Counted from the stretch's first letter, positions 9,824 to 17,932 are shown. The stretch is 42,213 nucleotides of DNA from an uncultured Acidobacteriota bacterium (GCA_902826515.1 CADEFD010000034.1:1-42213), one strand, 5' to 3'. A program made the numbers and translations. Notes: a model not told the origin generated them from the sequence alone.

Positions 9824-10662
9824 TGCCCATCCACGACCAGGGGTATCAGCGCTACGCCGGCAGCCGCGCCAGCACCGGCACCGCCTGGCAGGTGATCGCG
9901 CGCGCCGGCATCCGCACGGTGCTCGCGGAGCGCAAGTTCCTGGCACTGCTGCTGCTCGCCTGGGCGCCGTTCCTCGTGCGTGCGGTGCAGGTCTACGTGG
10001 CGGCGAACTACGCGCAGGCCTCGTTCCTGCAGCCCAAAGGCGAGACCTTCCGCGAGTTCCTCGAGACGCAGGCCGTGTTCGTCTTCTTCATCACCATCTA
10101 CGTCGGCGCCGGCCTCATCGCGTCCGACCGCCGGGCCAACGCCCTGCAGCTCTATCTGGCCAAGCCGCTCTCTCGGTGGGAATACGTGGCCGGCAAGATG
10201 GCGGTGCTGCTCACGCTGCTCATCTCGGTCACGTTCCTGCCGGCGATGATGCTGCTGCTCGTGCAGATCGGCTTTGCCGGTTCGCTCACCTTCCTGCGGG
10301 CCAACCTCTACCTGCTGCCCGCCATCACGCTCTACTCGCTGGCGCAGGTGCTGCTCGCCTCGTCCACCATGCTCGCGCTGTCGTCGCTCTCGAAGAGCAG
10401 CCGCTTCGTGGGCGTGATGTATGCCGGGCTCATCTTCTTCACCGGCGCGCTCTTCCAGGCGGTGCGCGGCATCACCGGTGCGAGCTGGCTGGCGTGGCTC
10501 TCGCCGAGCGACGCGCTCGAGCAGCTCGGCGATGCCATCTTCCGCCTGCCGCTGCGTTACGAGCTGCCGCTGTGGGCGGCCGCGGCGGTGGTCGTGGGTC
10601 TCATCGTGGCCTCGGGTGTCGTGCTCGAACGGCGCGTGCGGGCGGTCGAGGTGGTGAGCTGA
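9823..10662 (+). CDS. ABC-2 type permease, first of pair
   Basis: 279 residues with about six membrane segments: FLALLLLAWAPFLVRAVQVY (about 45-65), VFVFFITIYVGAGLIASDR (about 85-105), then segments near 127-150, 160-185, 195-220 and 245-270. The motif LIASDRRANALQLYLAKPLS just after the second segment is the usual ABC-2 cytoplasmic coupling stretch, echoed in the second permease as LMADEVEDRTLTYLFTRPIP. It starts inside the stop of the ATPase gene (TGATG) and ends in the same arrangement, so all four products should be made in step. Inner membrane. Confidence 0.88.
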   Translation: MPIHDQGYQRYAGSRASTGTAWQVIARAGIRTVLAERKFLALLLLAWAPFLVRAVQVYVAANYAQASFLQPKGETFREFLETQAVFVFFITIYVGAGLIASDRRANALQLYLAKPLSRWEYVAGKMAVLLTLLISVTFLPAMMLLLVQIGFAGSLTFLRANLYLLPAITLYSLAQVLLASSTMLALSSLSKSSRFVGVMYAGLIFFTGALFQAVRGITGASWLAWLSPSDALEQLGDAIFRLPLRYELPLWAAAAVVVGLIVASGVVLERRVRAVEVVS

Positions 10663-11612
10663 TGGCCGACCTCACCCCTGCCGCCGCCGTGACGCCGATC
10701 GTGCAGGCCGAGCACCTCTCGAAGTGGTACGGGCAGGTGAGCGGCCTGAACGACGTCACCGTCTCGATTCCGCCCGGCATCACCGGCCTGCTCGGCCCGA
10801 ACGGGGCCGGCAAGTCCACGTTCATGAAGCTCATGACGGGGCAGCTCAAACCGAGCCAGGGCAGCATCCGCGTGCTCGGCACGTCGCTCTGGAATTCCCC
10901 GGAGGCGTTCTCGCGCATCGGCTTCTGCCCGGAGCAGGACGCTTTCTACGACCGGATGACCGGGCTCGAGTGGGTGACGGCGCTCGTGAAGCTGAACGGC
11001 CTGTCAGAGGCGGAGGCCGACGCGGCGGCGCGCCGCGCCCTCGACCTCGTGGACCTGAGCGATGCCGCCGGCAAGAAGATCGGCGCCTACAGCAAGGGCA
11101 TGCGGCAGCGTGTGAAGCTGGCGCAGGCGCTCGTACACGACCCCGAGATCCTGATCCTCGACGAGCCGCTCACGGGCATGGACCCGCTGCAGCGCCGCAA
11201 GACCATCCGCCTCGTGAAGGACTGGGCAAAGCGCGGCCGCCACGTCATCGTGTCGAGCCACATCCTGCACGAGATCGAGGTGATGACCTCGAACATCCTG
11301 CTCATCACGAACGGCCGCATCCTCGCCGAAGGCAACGTCCACCAGATCCGCGAGCTCATCGACACCCATCCGCACACCGTGCACATCAGGGCCGCCGATC
11401 CGCGGGCGCTGGCGGCGCGACTCATCCACGACGCCGGCGTGACGCGCGTGGCCTTCGACACCGACGCCCTCACCGTCGAGACCCGCCAGCCGGATGCGTT
11501 CTACCGGCGGATCACCGACCTGGCGGCATCCGGCGAGGCCGGCACGATCGCCGAAGTGACCTCGCCCGACGACAACCTGCAGGCCGTCTTCTCGTATCTG
11601 GTGCGCCAATGA
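10662..11612 (+). CDS. ABC transporter ATP-binding protein, second of pair
   Basis: 316 residues. Walker A GPNGAGKST 45-53, signature YSKGMRQR 143-150, Walker B ILILDEP 163-169, switch His in VSSHILHEIE. It parallels the first NBD over its whole length, including the LAQALVHDP stretch before Walker B, but differs enough not to be a recent copy. I chose ATG 10662 at the TGATG junction; the frame is open for much further upstream within the permease gene. It ends in ATGA overlap with the second permease. It may pair with that permease or form a heterodimer with the first NBD. Confidence 0.92.
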   Translation: MADLTPAAAVTPIVQAEHLSKWYGQVSGLNDVTVSIPPGITGLLGPNGAGKSTFMKLMTGQLKPSQGSIRVLGTSLWNSPEAFSRIGFCPEQDAFYDRMTGLEWVTALVKLNGLSEAEADAAARRALDLVDLSDAAGKKIGAYSKGMRQRVKLAQALVHDPEILILDEPLTGMDPLQRRKTIRLVKDWAKRGRHVIVSSHILHEIEVMTSNILLITNGRILAEGNVHQIRELIDTHPHTVHIRAADPRALAARLIHDAGVTRVAFDTDALTVETRQPDAFYRRITDLAASGEAGTIAEVTSPDDNLQAVFSYLVRQ

Positions 11613-12448
11613 GCGAGCCTGCCGCGCGCCCCGCCCCGCTCTCGACCGCCGCCGCCGCGCGCCGCGTCTTCGAGCTCTCGTTCGGCGAGATGTTGTGGTC
11701 GCGGCGCACGATCTTCATGGCGCTCGTCGTCGGCGGGCCGGTGCTGCTGGCCATCATCTTCCGCATCGTCGAGGCGTTCGGCGCCCCGGCCCTGCGTGTG
11801 AACGGCGCCCGCGTGGCCGGCGGCAGCGTGTTCGGCGTGATGATCTGGATGCTCTACATCCGCTTCATCGTGCCGGTGCTCGGCCTCTTCTATGGCACGG
11901 CCCTCATGGCCGACGAGGTCGAAGACAGGACCCTGACGTATCTCTTCACCCGGCCCATCCCGCGCGGGGCGGTCCTGCTCGGGAAGTACCTGGCGTATCT
12001 CGCCTGCACGTCGCTCGTCGTGCTGCCGTCGGTGATGCTGACCTACTTCCTGACGGTGCCGTTCGCCCAGGTGGCCTCGACCTTCCGGTCGCTCGTGCTC
12101 GACCTGGCCCTGCTTGGCGCCGGGCTGGCCGTCTACGGGGCGGTGTTTGCCTTCGTCGGCGCCCGCCTCAAGCGTCCGCTCGTGAGCGGCCTTGTTTTCG
12201 CCTTCGGGTGGGAGCAGCTTGCCCTGGCCCTGCCGGGCTACCTGCGGCAGTTCACGGTGGCGCACCACCTGCAGTCGCTCGTGCCGCACACCATGCCGGC
12301 CGACAGCACCCTCAGCGCCATCCAGGGGCTGTTCCGGCAGACCACATCCGTGCCGGGGGCGCTGGCCGCTCTTGGCCTGCTGCTGGTCGTGTTCCTCTGG
12401 CTGGCCATGCGCACCGTGGCCCGCCGGGAGTACGTGCTCGAGCAGTAG
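11609..12448 (+). CDS. ABC-2 type permease, second of pair
   Basis: 279 residues, the same length as the first permease. The N-terminus is cytoplasmic and Ala/Pro-rich, then about six membrane segments follow, including TIFMALVVGGPVLLAIIFRI (about 31-50) and one near 255-272 just before a short RREYVLEQ tail. The stretch DEVEDRTLTYLFTRPIPRG is the ABC-2 coupling motif. ATG 11609 overlaps the ATPase stop (ATGA). This is the last gene of the operon; a GC-rich palindrome follows within 20 nt. Inner membrane; substrate unknown. Confidence 0.88.
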   Translation: MSEPAARPAPLSTAAAARRVFELSFGEMLWSRRTIFMALVVGGPVLLAIIFRIVEAFGAPALRVNGARVAGGSVFGVMIWMLYIRFIVPVLGLFYGTALMADEVEDRTLTYLFTRPIPRGAVLLGKYLAYLACTSLVVLPSVMLTYFLTVPFAQVASTFRSLVLDLALLGAGLAVYGAVFAFVGARLKRPLVSGLVFAFGWEQLALALPGYLRQFTVAHHLQSLVPHTMPADSTLSAIQGLFRQTTSVPGALAALGLLLVVFLWLAMRTVARREYVLEQ

Positions 12449-12466
12449 CCGGCGGCTGGCTCGGCC

Positions 12467-12478
12467 GGGCCCCGGGGC
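12467..12478. terminator. GC palindrome after ABC operon
   Basis: GGGCCCCGGGGC, identical to the 12-mer at 5655-5666, starts 18 nt after the last ABC gene and lies in a wholly GC tract that can form nested hairpins. There is no T-run. It is probably where the ABC transcript ends, but this is weak. Confidence 0.3.
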
Positions 12479-12526
12479 GGCGCGCCGGCTGGGACGAACG
12501 GCTGAACTTGCCCGGGAGCCGGCCCG

Positions 12527-12532
12527 TATAAT
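12527..12532 (+). promoter_or_regulatory. Promoter -10 for the 12554 gene
   Basis: Perfect TATAAT, 21 nt before ATG 12554, followed by the purine-rich ribosome site AAGGGGGAAG. A loose -35 (CTGAAC at 12502) is 19 nt upstream. This gene therefore has a normal leader, unlike several neighbours. Confidence 0.6.
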
Positions 12533-12553
12533 CCAACAAGGGGGAAGACCCAC

Positions 12554-13546
12554 ATGGCCGCGAAGACCCGCTACTTCGTGCTCACCGCCGCCGGCATCCT
12601 GACCGCCGGCCTTACGACTGGTCTCGTCGCGTCCTACATGGGCGGGCTGCCCGTCGCGCTGTCGCACCAGGCCGGTCCCGATGACCTCGCCTTCGTTCCC
12701 CCCGATGCCATCGCCGTCGGCTACGCCAACGTGCAGGAAGTGATGGCCTCCGAACTCCGCCAGCGCCTGCGCCGCCTGCAGGACGCCAACCCCGACAGCC
12801 CCGACCGTCACGATTTCGAAGAGAAGACCGGCGTGAACGTCGAGCGCGACATCGACGCCGTCGTCGGCGCGCTGCTGCCGGCGGCCACCGGCGCCAGGGA
12901 CGGCAACCCGCTGGTGCTCGCCCGCGGCCGGTTCGACCAGGTCCGCATCGAAGGGATGGCCCGCGATCACGGCGGCGAGGTCAGCGACTACGAAGGGGTG
13001 CGCGTCATTGCGCACACCGGCGACGAGAAGACGATGGCTCTCGGCTTCCTGGCCCCGGGGGTCGTGGCGGTCGGCAGCATCGAGAGCGTGAAGGGCGCCA
13101 TCGACGCCAAGCGCTCGGGCCGCAACGTGATGTCGAACACCGAGATCATGCGCCTTGTCGGCGAACTCGACGGCAACAACGCCTGGGCGGTGGGCCGCTT
13201 CGACGCGATGGCCTCGACCACCGGTCTGCCCGGCGACCTGCAGCAGAAGATGCCCACGCTTTCGTGGTTCTCGGCGGCCGGTCACCTGAACGGCGGCATC
13301 ACCGGCACCTTCAAGGCCGAGGCGAAAGACGACGAAGCCGCGAAGAACCTGCGCGACATGATGCGCGGCGTCGTGGCGATGGTGCGGCTGCAGTCAGACA
13401 GCAAACCCGAGATGCGCGCGTTCGTCGACTCGCTGCAGCTCGGCGGCGAAGGCAAGACGGTGGCGGTGGGCTTCTCGGTGCCGGCGGAGATGTTCGACGC
13501 GCTCGAGAAGATGCACGAGGCGCGGCGGCCCGCGGAAGTGCGCTAG
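12554..13546 (+). CDS. Membrane-anchored protein of unknown function
   Basis: 330 residues. One N-terminal hydrophobic segment (about 8-25, VLTAAGILTAGLTTGLVASY) works as signal or anchor; the rest is soluble and would face the periplasm. The soluble part begins with DDLAFVPPDAIAVGYANVQE and contains an alternating alpha/beta pattern with a possible internal duplication: a segment reading PLVLARGRFDQVRIEGMA near 118-135 and a later one reading NAWAVGRFDAMASTTG. This style of 'pass through a sum of model residues' secreted protein is frequent in acidobacteria, but I do not recognise a named family. Own promoter and hairpin terminator make it a single-gene unit. No function can be assigned. Confidence 0.8.
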   Translation: MAAKTRYFVLTAAGILTAGLTTGLVASYMGGLPVALSHQAGPDDLAFVPPDAIAVGYANVQEVMASELRQRLRRLQDANPDSPDRHDFEEKTGVNVERDIDAVVGALLPAATGARDGNPLVLARGRFDQVRIEGMARDHGGEVSDYEGVRVIAHTGDEKTMALGFLAPGVVAVGSIESVKGAIDAKRSGRNVMSNTEIMRLVGELDGNNAWAVGRFDAMASTTGLPGDLQQKMPTLSWFSAAGHLNGGITGTFKAEAKDDEAAKNLRDMMRGVVAMVRLQSDSKPEMRAFVDSLQLGGEGKTVAVGFSVPAEMFDALEKMHEARRPAEVR

Positions 13547-13554
13547 CGGAACGT

Positions 13555-13572
13555 CCGGCGCGAACGCGCCGG
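13555..13572 (+). terminator. Hairpin after the 12554 gene
   Basis: CCGGCGCG-AA-CGCGCCGG, a perfect 8-bp inverted repeat starting 9 nt after the stop. In practice it would close with the loop CGAACG. No T-run. It lies between convergent genes and could serve either direction. Confidence 0.4.
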
Positions 13573-13612
13573 CAGACACAGACGGGAACGGCTGACGCCA
13601 GCCACCAACGCG

Positions 13613-13963
13613 CTACGGCGCCGGGGTGCGCTGGCGTTTCAGCGTCTCGATGAACGTCTCGAGCACCTTCGAGATCGGGTCTGAGAGGTCCACGAACTCG
13701 ATGCCGGTGTGATAGCTCACACCCGACGTGGCGACCGTGCCGATGTGCGAATGCACGACGCGCGCCTTCACGACCACGGAGCGATCGCCGAGCGCGAGGC
13801 GGAAGTCGTGCAGCGAGTTGAGCTGGAGGGGCACGCCGATCTCGATGAGCGCGCCGCCGCCACTCAGCTGGCGGATCGCCATCGAGTGGTAGATCTTCAC
13901 TTCTCCGGTTGCCGGATCTGGCAGCTCGAGGCGCTCGTGGGCGCGCTTGCGATCGTCGGTCAT
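13613..13963 (-). CDS. PilZ-domain protein
   Basis: 116 residues, a lone PilZ domain. PilZ domains bind c-di-GMP through an RxxxR motif and a D/NxSxxG motif. Here RAHER at 7-11 provides the first. The second reads RQLSGGGALIEI, so the Asp/Asn is replaced by Gln while Ser and Gly are kept; binding may be altered. ATG 13963 is 10 nt after a minus-strand TATAGT; the open frame upstream is not PilZ-like. The gene follows a degenerate receiver gene by 19 nt and probably shares its message. It could be an effector for motility, adhesion or the Tad pilus. Confidence 0.85.
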   Translation of the reverse strand: MTDDRKRAHERLELPDPATGEVKIYHSMAIRQLSGGGALIEIGVPLQLNSLHDFRLALGDRSVVVKARVVHSHIGTVATSGVSYHTGIEFVDLSDPISKVLETFIETLKRQRTPAP

Positions 13964-13973
13964 TCGGCAGCTG

Positions 13974-13979
13974 ACTATA
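13974..13979 (-). promoter_or_regulatory. -10-like box before PilZ gene
   Basis: Minus-strand TATAGT (13979-13974), inside TTATAGT, 10 nt before ATG 13963. Predicted 5' leader only about 4 nt. It sits at the 3' end of the upstream receiver-like gene, so PilZ may be made alone as well as from the two-gene message. Confidence 0.4.
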
Positions 13980-13982
13980 ACA

Positions 13983-14357
13983 TCAGTGACGGTCGAGCCG
14001 GCTCGGCGCGCGGCCCATGCTGCGGCGGCGCGGCGTGACGTCGTCCACACCCGGCAGCACCTGGCCTTCGGACTCGGTGGTGTAGGTCAGCACCGGCAAC
14101 TGCCGCGTGGCCGGGTCGATCTGCAGCATGCTCAGGAACTGAAACGAGGCGGCGTCTTCGATCTTGAGGCAGACGACCAGCAGGTCTGGGGTGTCGTCGA
14201 GGATGCAGCCGTACGGTTCCTGGTCGAGGCCGATGAACTCGACCTCGTAGGCCCCGGCGGGCAGCATCGGTTCGACGCGCGGCAGCACCGCGGGGCCGCC
14301 GCCGACCACCATCACTCGCAGTGCCTGTTTCGTGTGGCTGTTGGTTGTCACTGGCAT
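13983..14357 (-). CDS. Degenerate response-regulator receiver-like protein
   Basis: 124 residues from ATG 14357 (a GTG at 14360 is also open), with AGGAA about 7 nt upstream. The layout is that of a receiver domain: beta-1 LRVMVVGGG, beta-3 TPDLLVVCLKIED, beta-4 RQLPVLTYTTES. The acidic pair after beta-1 is GG, and the phosphoacceptor Asp is Cys63, so ordinary aspartyl phosphorylation is impossible. The remaining residues to 124 are basic and do not complete the fold, as if alpha-5 were missing. It could be a phosphorylation-independent receiver or a redox-responsive variant; neither is shown. Partner is likely the PilZ gene 19 nt downstream. Confidence 0.6.
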   Translation of the reverse strand: MPVTTNSHTKQALRVMVVGGGPAVLPRVEPMLPAGAYEVEFIGLDQEPYGCILDDTPDLLVVCLKIEDAASFQFLSMLQIDPATRQLPVLTYTTESEGQVLPGVDDVTPRRRSMGRAPSRLDRH

Positions 14358-14543
14358 CACCGGTTCCTGTCTCCCTCATCTATCAAGAAGTGGGCCAACC
14401 AGAGAATCGGCGCGACCGGACGAAATTACAGGGAAATCTGTCGACGTAGGCGGGCGAGGACGGAGCACCGACGTCGCGAGCGACACTTCGCGTCACGTCA
14501 GGGGCTCGAAGGATTGCGTACGGGGCGGGAGCGGGGGGAACGA
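14358..14543. other. Intergenic region with possible weak sigma-54-like site
   Basis: Upstream of the receiver-like gene. On the minus strand, TTGGCCCACTTCTTGAT resembles the -24/-12 layout of sigma-54 promoters but has about three mismatches to TGGCACG-N4-TTGC. The rest shows no open frame, repeat or RNA that I can recognise. Confidence 0.2.
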
Positions 14544-14577
14544 CGGCCGTGCCGTGGCGTCTGCCACGGCACGGCCG
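14544..14577 (-). terminator. Strong hairpin terminator of the first TonB receptor gene
   Basis: A 15-bp perfect inverted repeat (arm CGGCCGTGCCGTGGC) with a 4-nt GTCT loop, 10 nt after the receptor stop on the minus strand. The stem is very stable. Only C-rich sequence, not a T-run, follows, so release may need Rho or simply act as an RNA 3'-end stabiliser. Confidence 0.65.
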
Positions 14578-14587
14578 ATGAGGAGCG

Positions 14588-17563
14588 TCAGAAGCGCAGG
14601 CGGGCGCCGAGGAAGGCGCGGCGCGGCTGCACCCACTGCAGGGGCTGGCCGAAGGCGGTGCCGCCCTGGCCGGCGACCAGATCCTGATTGCGCACGCTGT
14701 CCTGGTTGTTCAGCACATTGAACAGATCCACGAACAGCTCGCCGGCCACCGTGCCGATCTGCTTCACGTACTGGGCGCGCAGGTCGATCTGCCCCCACGA
14801 CGGGTTCTCGAGCGAGCCCACCGAATCGGGCGCCAGCCAGCGGTCCACGACGCCGCCGAACAGATACGCCTCGGCGGTCGTCACGCGCAGCGGCAGGTTG
14901 CGACCCGACGCGAGGAACGTGCGGCTGGCGATCGTGCCGGAGTTCCACGTCGCCGTCGCGCCCAGCTGCAGGCCGAAGGGGAACGTGTACGAACCGGCGC
15001 CCTTCACGATGTTGCGGACCAGGCCCGGCTGGGTGCCGTACTGGTTCGGCGCGCGCGGGTCGAGGAACAGCACGTCGCCCTGGAAGTCGGCGTTGCCGTC
15101 GGAGTTGGTGTTGCCCTTGCCGTCGCTCCAGTTGTAGGACGACAGCACCTGCCAGTTGTTGGCGAAGCGCTTCCGGAACACGAATTCGAGGCCCTGGAAG
15201 TTGCGCTTCCCGCCCTTGAGCGTGCCCAGTACGAAGTTCGATCCCGGGTTGTCGGAGTAGCCGAAGTAGTCGTAGCCGAGGAACAGCGAGTCCGGGGCGT
15301 TCGGGTCGCCGGGCACGCCGCTGATGCTGGCGTAACCCTCGGGGTCCGCATACAGGTGGAGGTCGTAGTCCTCGAAGATGTTGCGGGTGCGACGGTTGAA
15401 GTAGGTCGCGTCGAAGCTCATGTTGTTGCCGAGGTCGACGGTGTAGCCGACCTGGAACTCGTCGGTGTAGGGCGTCTTCGTCTCCGGCGAGAAGAACGCG
15501 TCCTGCACGGTGGCGCCGCCGCGGGTGCGGTAGGTGACGTATTCACCGAGGGCGAAGACCTGCTCTTCGAGCACCGAGCCGGTGAGCGTGCCGGCGAAGT
15601 TGGTCATGTCGTTGCGGATCGGATCGTAGTAGCGGCCCCAGTAGGCCGAGGCCTTGTGGCGGCCGTTGCCGAGGACGTCGTAGGCGGCGCTCAGGCGGGG
15701 CGCCAGCGCCCACTCGAACGTGAAGATCTCGTCGCCGGTCGTGGCGTAGTGTTTCCACTGCTCGGCGCGCACGCCGAGGTTGAAGGTGAGGCGGCGGAAG
15801 CGCCATTCGTCCTGCGCGAAGAACGACATGCCGCGCGACTTGGTTTCCTGCGGCCCGAGCTGGGCCTGGAAGTCGCGGTCGTAGCTGGTGTTGAAGACCA
15901 TCGCCGCGCCGAGTTCGGCCGTCGTGATGGTGCCGTCGCCGTTGGTGTCGTAGGCGGCGTAGAAGCGCGCCCGATCGGGGCGGGCGTTGATGGTGTTGAT
16001 GAAGCCGCCGAAGTCGCTGGTGTTGGTGACGTCGAACTGCAGGTTCGACCAGCCGCCGGCGGCGATCTGCGCGGCCGTGATGTTCCGGCCGTTGTACTGG
16101 GGCGCCAGGTTGTAGCGGCCCTGGCCGTCGACGTAGACGGTGTCGCGGAAGTTCTTGGGGTTCTCCCAGCTGAAGCCGGCCTTCACGGTGTGGGCGCCGA
16201 AGATACGCTGCAGGGTGGCGCGCACCGCGCTGTTGTCGCGCTGATCGACCAGGTCGCGCCCGAAGCCGCCCTGCTGCTCGTCGGCCAGCGTGCGCACGTC
16301 GGTGCCCTGATAGAGCACGTCGATGCGGCTGGCGCGGATGGCCGACAGGTCGGTGACCTCGCCGTTGTGCTTGTTGGCCATGATTTCGATGAGCGTGTTG
16401 CCCCACACGCGCGTGTAGTTGCCGAGGAAGCGGTGACCGCCCTGTTCACGGGCGCGGTCGCGGGCGTTGGTGATGTTGCGGTCGCGCCGCCCGGTGATCT
16501 CGGTGGGGTCGCTCAGGTAGGTGAAGCTCACGAGGTCGTCGCGGGTGATGGCCCAGCTCGCCTTGGCGAAGCCCTGATGCTGGGTGTTGTCGACCGAGCG
16601 CAGGAACTGATTGGTGTCGAGGGCCGCCACGTCGTCCTGGCGGTTGGTGTAGCGGTAGCTGCCGAAGAACCAGGCCTTGTCGCGCAGCAGCCGGCCGCCG
16701 AACGTGTAGGCGTTGTCCTTGGTCGAGAATTCCTGCGCCGCGCCGTTCTTGTTCTCGGCGACGAGGTCGCTGTTCTGGAAGAAGTAGTTGGCGGAGCCGT
16801 GGAACGTGTTGCTGCCCGACTTGGTGATGACGTTCGAGATGAGACCGGTCGCGCCGACGAACTCGGCCGGGATGCCGCCGGTGATGACCTTCTGCTCCTG
16901 GATGATCTCGGTGTTGAGATTGGCGCCGAAGGTGCCGGTGACCGGGTCGGTCACGTTCATCCCGTCGAAGTAGAAGACGTTGTCCGTCGAGATGCCGACG
17001 GCGCCGCCGATGTCGCTGTAGTTCATGCCCGAACGCGACGCCGGGTTACCCGAGCTGTTCTGGTCGTCCGGCAGCACGCCGGGGACCAGCTGCAGGTAGC
17101 TCTGGTAGCTGCGGCCGGTCGGCAGCGACTCGGTCAGCTGCAGCGTGACGTCCTGGCCGCTGATGGCGCTGGTGACATCGACGACCGGAGTGGCGGCCGT
17201 GACTGACACCGTCTCAGTCAACCCGGCAAGCGCCAGGGAGAAGTTGAGTGATGTGGTCTGACCGGAGCGGACCAGGATCTGCGACCGGACCTGATCCTGG
17301 AACCCCGGCAGGACGACGGTGATGGTGTACTGGGCCGAAGGTGCCAGCGCCTCGAGCGTGGCCACGCCTTCGGCATCGGTGACGACGGTGCGGCGGGTAA
17401 TCGAGTCGGCCGCCTCTGCGGTGACGGTGACGCCTGGCAGGCGGCCCCCGTCGGAGTCGGCGACGATGACCTGCACCGTGCCGGTATTGGCGACCTGCGC
17501 GGCAGCCGGAACCGCCAGCCCGCACGAGAGAGCCACGAGCATGGCACTCATTCGCATCTTCAT
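14588..17563 (-). CDS. Oar-like TonB-dependent receptor with EF-hand-type loop
   Basis: 991 residues. Signal peptide about 1-23 (MRMSAMLVALSCGLAVPAAA core), then a carboxypeptidase-regulatory-like/Cna-B domain (about 25-115: TVQVIVADSDGGRLPGVTVT), plug domain (about 120-260), and a long beta-barrel ending in the outer-membrane signature RRAFLGARLRF, whose last residue is Phe. Oar-like receptors take up large or unknown ligands, possibly peptides or glycans, using TonB energy. Residues about 539-550 read DTNGDGTITTAE, a complete EF-hand calcium-loop pattern, probably in an extracellular loop. I chose ATG 17563 because AGGGAGCAG lies upstream and the signal peptide starts there; the frame continues upstream without a signal. 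Single-gene unit with own promoter and terminator. Confidence 0.9.
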   Translation of the reverse strand: MKMRMSAMLVALSCGLAVPAAAQVANTGTVQVIVADSDGGRLPGVTVTAEAADSITRRTVVTDAEGVATLEALAPSAQYTITVVLPGFQDQVRSQILVRSGQTTSLNFSLALAGLTETVSVTAATPVVDVTSAISGQDVTLQLTESLPTGRSYQSYLQLVPGVLPDDQNSSGNPASRSGMNYSDIGGAVGISTDNVFYFDGMNVTDPVTGTFGANLNTEIIQEQKVITGGIPAEFVGATGLISNVITKSGSNTFHGSANYFFQNSDLVAENKNGAAQEFSTKDNAYTFGGRLLRDKAWFFGSYRYTNRQDDVAALDTNQFLRSVDNTQHQGFAKASWAITRDDLVSFTYLSDPTEITGRRDRNITNARDRAREQGGHRFLGNYTRVWGNTLIEIMANKHNGEVTDLSAIRASRIDVLYQGTDVRTLADEQQGGFGRDLVDQRDNSAVRATLQRIFGAHTVKAGFSWENPKNFRDTVYVDGQGRYNLAPQYNGRNITAAQIAAGGWSNLQFDVTNTSDFGGFINTINARPDRARFYAAYDTNGDGTITTAELGAAMVFNTSYDRDFQAQLGPQETKSRGMSFFAQDEWRFRRLTFNLGVRAEQWKHYATTGDEIFTFEWALAPRLSAAYDVLGNGRHKASAYWGRYYDPIRNDMTNFAGTLTGSVLEEQVFALGEYVTYRTRGGATVQDAFFSPETKTPYTDEFQVGYTVDLGNNMSFDATYFNRRTRNIFEDYDLHLYADPEGYASISGVPGDPNAPDSLFLGYDYFGYSDNPGSNFVLGTLKGGKRNFQGLEFVFRKRFANNWQVLSSYNWSDGKGNTNSDGNADFQGDVLFLDPRAPNQYGTQPGLVRNIVKGAGSYTFPFGLQLGATATWNSGTIASRTFLASGRNLPLRVTTAEAYLFGGVVDRWLAPDSVGSLENPSWGQIDLRAQYVKQIGTVAGELFVDLFNVLNNQDSVRNQDLVAGQGGTAFGQPLQWVQPRRAFLGARLRF

Positions 17564-17932
17564 GTTGATCTGCTCCCTGTAAAAGTGGAGTGGGAAAATA
17601 ATTACCGAACAGCCGATATGTAGAAAAACTCGTGCCAGTCGCCCTGTGGCGAAAAACCGAGACATTCGTGCCAATCTGGTCAAGAGGCCCGGCTGGCGTC
17701 GGGGTGAAATTCGCCTTTCCGAGTCGGGCGATCCCTATAGCCGTAGGTAAGGTGGGCCATAAGGACCGCTGGCAGTGTCGAATATACCTGAGACTGTGAC
17801 CATCGCGTGTCAGAGGGTTGAACGGTGGTCCCGGCCCGTTCGTACACCACCCGACGTGAGCGTTGGGACGGACGGGCTCGGGGCCCCGCGGATTTGAACG
17901 TTCGTTTGATATCATCCCGGCCGAGAGGCCCT
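17564..17932. other. 369-bp divergent regulatory region
   Basis: Lies between the first receptor gene (minus) and the hydroxybutyryl-CoA dehydrogenase gene (plus). The 60 nt next to the receptor are clearly AT-richer than the rest of the window. It holds two minus-strand TGGCACG boxes (17637-17631 and 17673-17667, 36 nt apart), the palindrome GAACGTTC at 17896-17903, and a GGCC-GAGA-GGCC mini-hairpin at 17919-17930 covering the dehydrogenase ribosome site. No gene or structured RNA recognised. Confidence 0.5.
17623..17638 (-). promoter_or_regulatory. Candidate sigma-54 promoter of the first receptor gene
   Basis: Minus strand reads CTGGCACGAGTTTTTC, against consensus YTGGCACG-N4-TTGC: the -24 box is perfect, spacing is exact, and the only mismatch is T for G in the -12 GC. 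It would start transcription near 17610, leaving a leader of about 47 nt with a proper ribosome site. No RpoN or enhancer-binding protein gene is in the window. Confidence 0.4.

Noticed and set aside
15356..17206. Plus-strand open frame of 616 codons inside the first TonB receptor gene
   Set aside because: Val/Gly/Glu/Arg-rich without domain; it is the mirror of a receptor with signal peptide, plug and barrel.
17640..17890. A tRNA or small RNA gene in the long intergenic region
   Set aside because: No T-loop GTTCRA with matching acceptor stem, and no convincing long-range pairing found by eye.
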